This document shows, piece after piece, positions 59,101-64,000 of a stretch of DNA of 64,000 bases (positions within the stretch are counted from its first letter, which is position 1; each line of letters starts with the position of its first letter). Source of the DNA: Membranipora membranacea (taxonomy: Eukaryota; Bryozoa; Gymnolaemata; Cheilostomatida; Membraniporidae); contig OU612075.1 of NCBI GenBank assembly GCA_914767715.1, forward strand, positions 10,292,001 through 10,356,000, in the 5' to 3' direction. The position numbers and the translations under genes were made by a program. Below the pieces are notes generated by a model. That model was given only the letters and a program-made list of their open reading frames with translations, made no database searches and had not been told where the DNA came from.

Positions 59101-62100
59101 ATATGAAGTCCGGCAGTTAGTTCGGCATCATTTATACACTGAAAAAAATCATAGCACTTCTTGGTAAAAATTATATATAGTGTTGGAAATTGTCCTCACT
59201 TCTCATCTATGAGGTACAGAAGCCTAGTGCTTTACCAGCCCAAGAAACTGGGAGAAGCGGATGTATGCTCATCAGACTATAATGGCTAACTTGGTTTTCA
59301 TAACTCTTGTTTAATGCCTTAGGAAAGACAATGTCATTTATACTTTGAATTTGGCGAATATTTTTTATTACTTAATACCTTTTTCATTTGGCAAACAATA
59401 TCATCCTGGTTCAATTCATCTTTTCACTGACACAAATAGACATTACAATCGTCAAATGATGAGTTATTATGAAAGTCAAGTTTAAAATACGTACCACCAC
59501 CAGCATTCTGGCAAAAAGTTAAACCTAACAGGGATTCAAAATCTTACCCATCTATATACTAGAGCAGAGGTGCCCAAACCTTTTCTAAAGTGGGCAATAT
59601 TTGCAATTTAGAAAATTTAGTGGGCCTTATGAAGTTTTCTTGGTTGTTATTGATGCCAACGAGGAGGCCCACGGGCCACTGTGCACCCCTTTCCTGGAGT
59701 GTTGGACCTACTAGGAGGTTATCCTGATGGTTTGTACTTCTCTGTTGTAGACTATAGCACCTCCTTCAGCGAGCACACAGTCTGCGGTACCGGCTCCAGC
59801 AGCTGTATCGGCACCTGCTCAGTCTGCAGCTGTCCCTCTCCCCTCTCAACCTCAGGTCCAGCCAACTGCAAACTCATCAGCACTACTAGCCGATGTATTC
59901 GCCCCCACTAATCCTGCAGCAGATAACTCTCAGGCTAATAACGAGTTCCAAGCTAACTTTGCCAACTTTTCAGATTTGAAGCCAACTTCACAGCCTGCTC
60001 CGGCAGCTCAGCCGAATTCAGGTAAGCAGCTCTTTTATATATATCTATATTTTTTATTACTTAATACTTTTTTCATTTGGCATGTGTTTATATCTATATA
60101 TATAAATATATATTTTTATTTGCATCCACCATCATCCGAAGATGCTTCTATAAATGATCTAGTGTTATTTTGGTAAAGTGTATGTGATAGTCAACATTCA
60201 TATTTGAACTATTGCAGTCTAAAGAGTTTCGGGATGTTTCAAACTAGACTCCCCTTACACATTCATAAACAAATTCAACGAGTTTTTTGGCGATAAAACA
60301 TATCTTAAATTTAGAATGTTTAATAGCACCAAAATATCCTACAACCGGTAATTTGACAAACCAATGGTGGTAATCTAAACCTGACGAATTTGGCATGTCT
60401 TTATTCCTATTGGCCTATAAAGATGTAAAATCTTGATTTTTGTCTCATTACAAACAAGTAAATTTGAATTTAGTCCATGGCCATTTTTTTGTACTATTAT
60501 CAAAATTGAGCTAAACATTTAGTGTCAGTGGGTTGTGGTTTCAAAAAATATGTCAAACTGTCTACCAAACTTTTGTTAACAACATTACCCACAATGCAAA
60601 TTCAGTCTGGATTTCTAGTTAGATTAGTATGAGCTATTTTATCTTGTTATTGATCTATATATCTAATACTTCATTTGAAATCCATAAAAACTTCCTTGTG
60701 TAGGATGCCCCAGTTTAGGTGCTCAAATTCAGCCGGGTTTGCTGGTGGTAGTGGAATTCCATTATCTGGGTGATCTGTTATTCAAAATGGAATGTCACGA
60801 ACAGCAAACCAGACAGACTTAAAAAGTCCCTCCATTTACAAAACCAAAGATTTGACTGATAATCCCACATTTTACAGAGGCCCTGTTACAGTGGTGTAGT
60901 GGTGATTACCCGAGACCAGGTATACCAGGTCATACTGTCGGTGAGACCGAGTTTTGTGAATGTGTGATTGCTTGTTTTATCTTAGCCAATGTGTTGACTC
61001 CTTTAGGCTGTTGTGTGGGTGACTATCAAGATACAGTGAAAGTGAAACTGAATTACTTTCACTATATTTCAAAGTACTTTCTGACCTAACATTGGCTCTC
61101 TTCCTCCCACCCAACAGCCAATCAGGAGAGCCGATGCATTTGCTAGTTTTATCTGCACATATCACGTCCACACTCACTTTCACATAGGCGAGACTGTGTA
61201 TCTCTGATAGATATAGTCAAGTTAGCCTTAGTATTCTAGTGTCCATCCCTTTTTAAAAATTAGGGAGGGGAGTACCTTGAGCTCCTATCCATGATACTTC
61301 ATGCTCTTTCTATCAGAGACACATGAGCTAATAGCCTTGTCTCAAAATTATCGTAAAACACCATCTTGAATGTTGTATTATCATCAACTTTTGCTCTAAC
61401 AGTAGATAATAGGGATCAAAGGGTATCTTTTAACTCAATGGCCTGCCAAGAGGGGGGGGGGGGGCAGATGAATATATGGGAAATAACTTCACACTGTTAC
61501 AGTTAAACATTGGACCCTGCGTGTTTTCAAACAAAACACAATCATTTTTTCACCTTATTATAATGGGGGATATAGATTTTTTTGGCTTTGGTTGCTTTTT
61601 TGCACAGTCAAATGAAGCTTAATTCCAAACCTAAGAAGATCTGACATGATGATCTACGGCAGCCTCCATATTGTGCCTTATAAGAATAGGGCAAATTGTC
61701 AAAATTCCCACAATGCATCTTTCACCTGAAATTTCCATGTTTTTCTATACCTCATCACACTGGGAATTCCAGAGTGATGCATTTTGGGATACTCATTGGC
61801 ACGTCCTATTGTAACTGCACTTTATTCATCTCATGATAGATTAATACATATCATAGTCAACATAGAGTTCCATATCACTGAATATTTTATTTATACTGTT
61901 GATCAGAGAGCACACCAGTGGGTGGTCTGGGTTTACTCGACCTGACCACTCCGGCGGCAGCGCCTCCCGGCAGCAGCAATGCTGCTGTCGGTGCTGCTCT
62001 ACTACAGGCTGATAACATGGCTGACCCCTCAGCCCTGGCTCAGCAGCCGGCAGGTAAAATATCACCTTGTATATCTCTGATTTATATCTCCACAATCTGT

Positions 62101-63799
62101 GCTCTTTACCTGCGCTAGTCTGAAACTGGGTCTATAAGTTTTTTGTATTAAAAATCAACCAAATTTTTTTTCTCACCAACCGTTTAAATAATGTGAAGCA
62201 AACAATACATTATTGCCTTGTTATGGTGATTTTCACATGTTCTACCATTTCTGTTTTCTTATTTTATTGCCTATAGGCCTAGATTTTATACATGCAATGG
62301 ATTGATTTATGATCTTGATTGATCGTTGGGTGCCTCACTCTGAAATCTGAATCTAGTCTGAGATGATAGACTCCCTTCTGTATGGTAGTCTGAGTTATTA
62401 GACCATAGTTTCAGACTAGTAACCATCCTATAATGTAATCTTATCGATCCCTGGCCACAGATTGGTCTTATTAACTCAGTGAGCTGTTTCACACTTTAAG
62501 GCGTGGGGTGATTTGGACTGAGTCGTTTATTGCTGTGCGTATACTACTCAATCTTTCCATGTACTAGGTAGATTTCGTGCTGTCAAAAATAATGATTCCA
62601 CGTAGGCACACAGTGCTCGTTCGGATGTTCAAATGGTGCAGCAATTTAAGGCGGATTCATCCATTATAATGGCTTAATCATCAATTGGTATCCTAGCCCT
62701 ACTCAGGCAAAGGTCTTAAGTTTAGACGCTGTCTGCCTTGACAATTACCATAGATTATAATATATTGTATAACCCACCCAACAACACATATATAATATGA
62801 TATTGTATATGGTATATGTCTATAGCCTCAACAAGTTTGACATGTCAAAGCTTATCAAGACAGACTAGAATACAGTATTGCTTCCTCTTCGTTTTCTGTG
62901 GAGGGGTTTCTATGTAAGGCTTTATTGTCATTAAAATTACACGCTTAGTTTCCACGGCCACTCTGGTCCAACTTTCTTCCAAAAGTTCATAAGATTTAAA
63001 TAAACCTTGACCAATATGTTGCCGTTGTGATTCATTGTTTACCATGAAAAGTAAACTCTCTGTAATAAATAAGAACACTATGTGGCACTGAGGAATGGTT
63101 TACAAATCGAAATGCAATAAACATTGATCAAATGCAATAGTTGCAATTTTATGTAGACAATGTTATCATGGCTCTGATTTGATTGGCTGCTGTGTCCCAC
63201 CCATCAGCCAATCAGAGCCAGCACATTGGCTAAATCTTACAACAAATACCACAGAGGTTACAACTTCTATCTAAGATGATTGTTGATTTGATTTTTTCAC
63301 ACCTTTACAGGAACATCTCGTCTAATGTCACGTTTTAATTTTCACCTTCACACCTTTTCATGTAAATTGTTCTTTTCTCAAATACTTGCACCTCAATTTA
63401 GATCATCTGCACTTTACGCTCATATAAATGCAACTGGGTGTCCTGACTAAGCTTATTTGTGAAATATTTATTAATGAGCAATTGATAGTCCCAAAAAACT
63501 CTTAAAGGACAACCATTCTTCTGATTGACAGTGGAGTGGAGTGAATTTGAGATACAGTGTTTTGATGTGACCGACAACATGTATACTTGACCAATCAAAT
63601 TGAGTTTGATTTATAAAACTAAAAACCTACCATTCTACATGAATTCCTGTATCGTTTTATTTGACACAACATTCATAATTTTGTCCGGTGATAAGTTTTC
63701 AGCATGGATATAATTCTTTTATTTTAGGAGGTACTAATCAGTGGTCTGCGTCTAACTCTGCAGCCGGAGGAGGAGGAGATCGATATGCTCAGCTCACTG
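56162..63799 (+). CDS. AGFG1: AGFG-type Arf-GAP with FG-rich tail, 5' six exons (runs off the window)
   Basis: Exons: 56162-56322, 57368-57461, 57781-58053, 59751-60021, 61907-62053 and 63728-63799, phases 2, 0, 0, 1, 1, 1, giving 339 residues before the window edge. Residues 10-135 are an ArfGAP domain: KRIKFLRRMVALPHN, the zinc ligands C27, C30, C47 and C50 (C-x2-C-x16-C-x2-C), the following LRG arginine, and INPPHRVKSVSMASFTQEEV. It closes at QVWLGLHD and QKYEKKRWYLAP, the same order as human AGFG1/Hrb. The tail is low-complexity Ala/Pro/Ser/Gln with EFQANFANFSDL, LGLLDLTTP and DRYAQLT, matching the FANF and DKYAALAELD motifs of AGFG. Family members bind clathrin-adaptor partners and nucleoporin-like factors and act in endocytic cargo sorting. 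Exon 5 could begin 12 nt later (61919) in the same frame. The last donor, GTCAGT, is unusual. Choice between AGFG1 and AGFG2 is not possible. Confidence 0.85.
58054..59750. other. AGFG intron 3, no embedded gene
   Basis: AT-rich. Near 59127-59235 it shares a stretch (actgaaaaa.atcatagcacttct.ggtaaaaat...gtgtagcgtt.gaaattg) with the NHL gene intron near 52645-52750, so a dispersed repeat is present. No exon seen. Confidence 0.45.
60022..61906. other. AGFG intron 4 with a family-1 MITE
   Basis: Holds a degraded family-1 hairpin MITE at 60712-60830 (tttaggtgctcaaattcagcc...ggtggtagtggaattccattat) and a poly-G run at 61452-61464. No exon seen. Confidence 0.45.
62054..63727. other. AGFG intron 5, no embedded gene
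   Basis: AT-rich. A motif gattggctgctgtgtcccacccatcagccaatcagagcc (63180-63220) recalls sequence in intron 4 near 61110, suggesting an old dispersed repeat. No exon seen. Confidence 0.4.
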
Positions 63800-64000
63800 G
63801 TCAGTGAAATATAATTTCAAAATTTAAATAAATAATTGATAGTAAGCTTGGGAAAACCATGTCATGTGACCATTTGATACTTTTGATATCTACATTATCA
63901 TGACAAGGGATAAGGTTGATGTGTTGTGTCAAAAAACAAGCAGCAGCCGTTTGTAATGCTCGGATGCATAAACTCTAACCAGCTATGATCTCATTTCTAA

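Overview
This window is nuclear DNA from an animal, most likely a marine invertebrate. Coding sequence is broken into short exons with GT-AG introns. The recognisable proteins are animal types: ANKH-type transporters, EMI-domain secreted proteins, an NHL beta-propeller secreted protein and an AGFG-type Arf-GAP. The DNA is AT-rich and full of transposon debris: a non-LTR retrotransposon, an LTR element, hairpin MITEs, tRNA-derived SINE-like units and a piggyBac-like insertion. I cannot fix the phylum from the sequence alone. All exon structures below are my own reading of splice sites and reading phase.

Layout. 0.6-5.5 kb (minus): two tandem four-exon genes for small secreted EMI-type proteins; the second has lost about 30 residues because its exon 2 ends at an earlier donor. 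6.2-15.3 kb (minus): a complete 13-exon ANKH homologue of 512 aa, with a 1.9-kb LTR element with apparently identical LTRs in one intron. 16-18.9 kb (minus): a decayed non-LTR retrotransposon, itself hit by a TTAA-flanked insert. 19.3-20.5 kb (minus): the last exon and part of the previous exon of a third, dead ANKH copy. 22.3-27.5 kb (plus): a GC-rich, degenerate ribosomal DNA unit (18S 3' part, 5.8S, 28S, spacer) carrying a perfect 12-bp minisatellite. 28.8-33.3 kb (minus): exons of one or two unrecognised genes, part membrane protein and part tyrosine-motif modules. 34.6-41.9 kb (minus): a second complete ANKH gene of 511 aa with the same exon plan. 44.6-47.3 kb and 49.8-54.7 kb (plus): a truncated and a full-length NHL-propeller secreted protein (316 and 639 aa), with a MADF-domain relic and a SINE between them. 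56.2-63.8 kb (plus): the first six exons of an AGFG gene that runs off the window.

Functional reading. The genes are not an operon. The clearest theme is local gene duplication (EMI x2, ANKH x2 plus a relic, NHL x2), with one copy often losing a segment. ANKH proteins export ATP and citrate and so raise extracellular pyrophosphate; the EMI and NHL proteins carry signal peptides and should act outside the cell. AGFG is an unrelated trafficking gene. Any joint role of the extracellular proteins is only inference.
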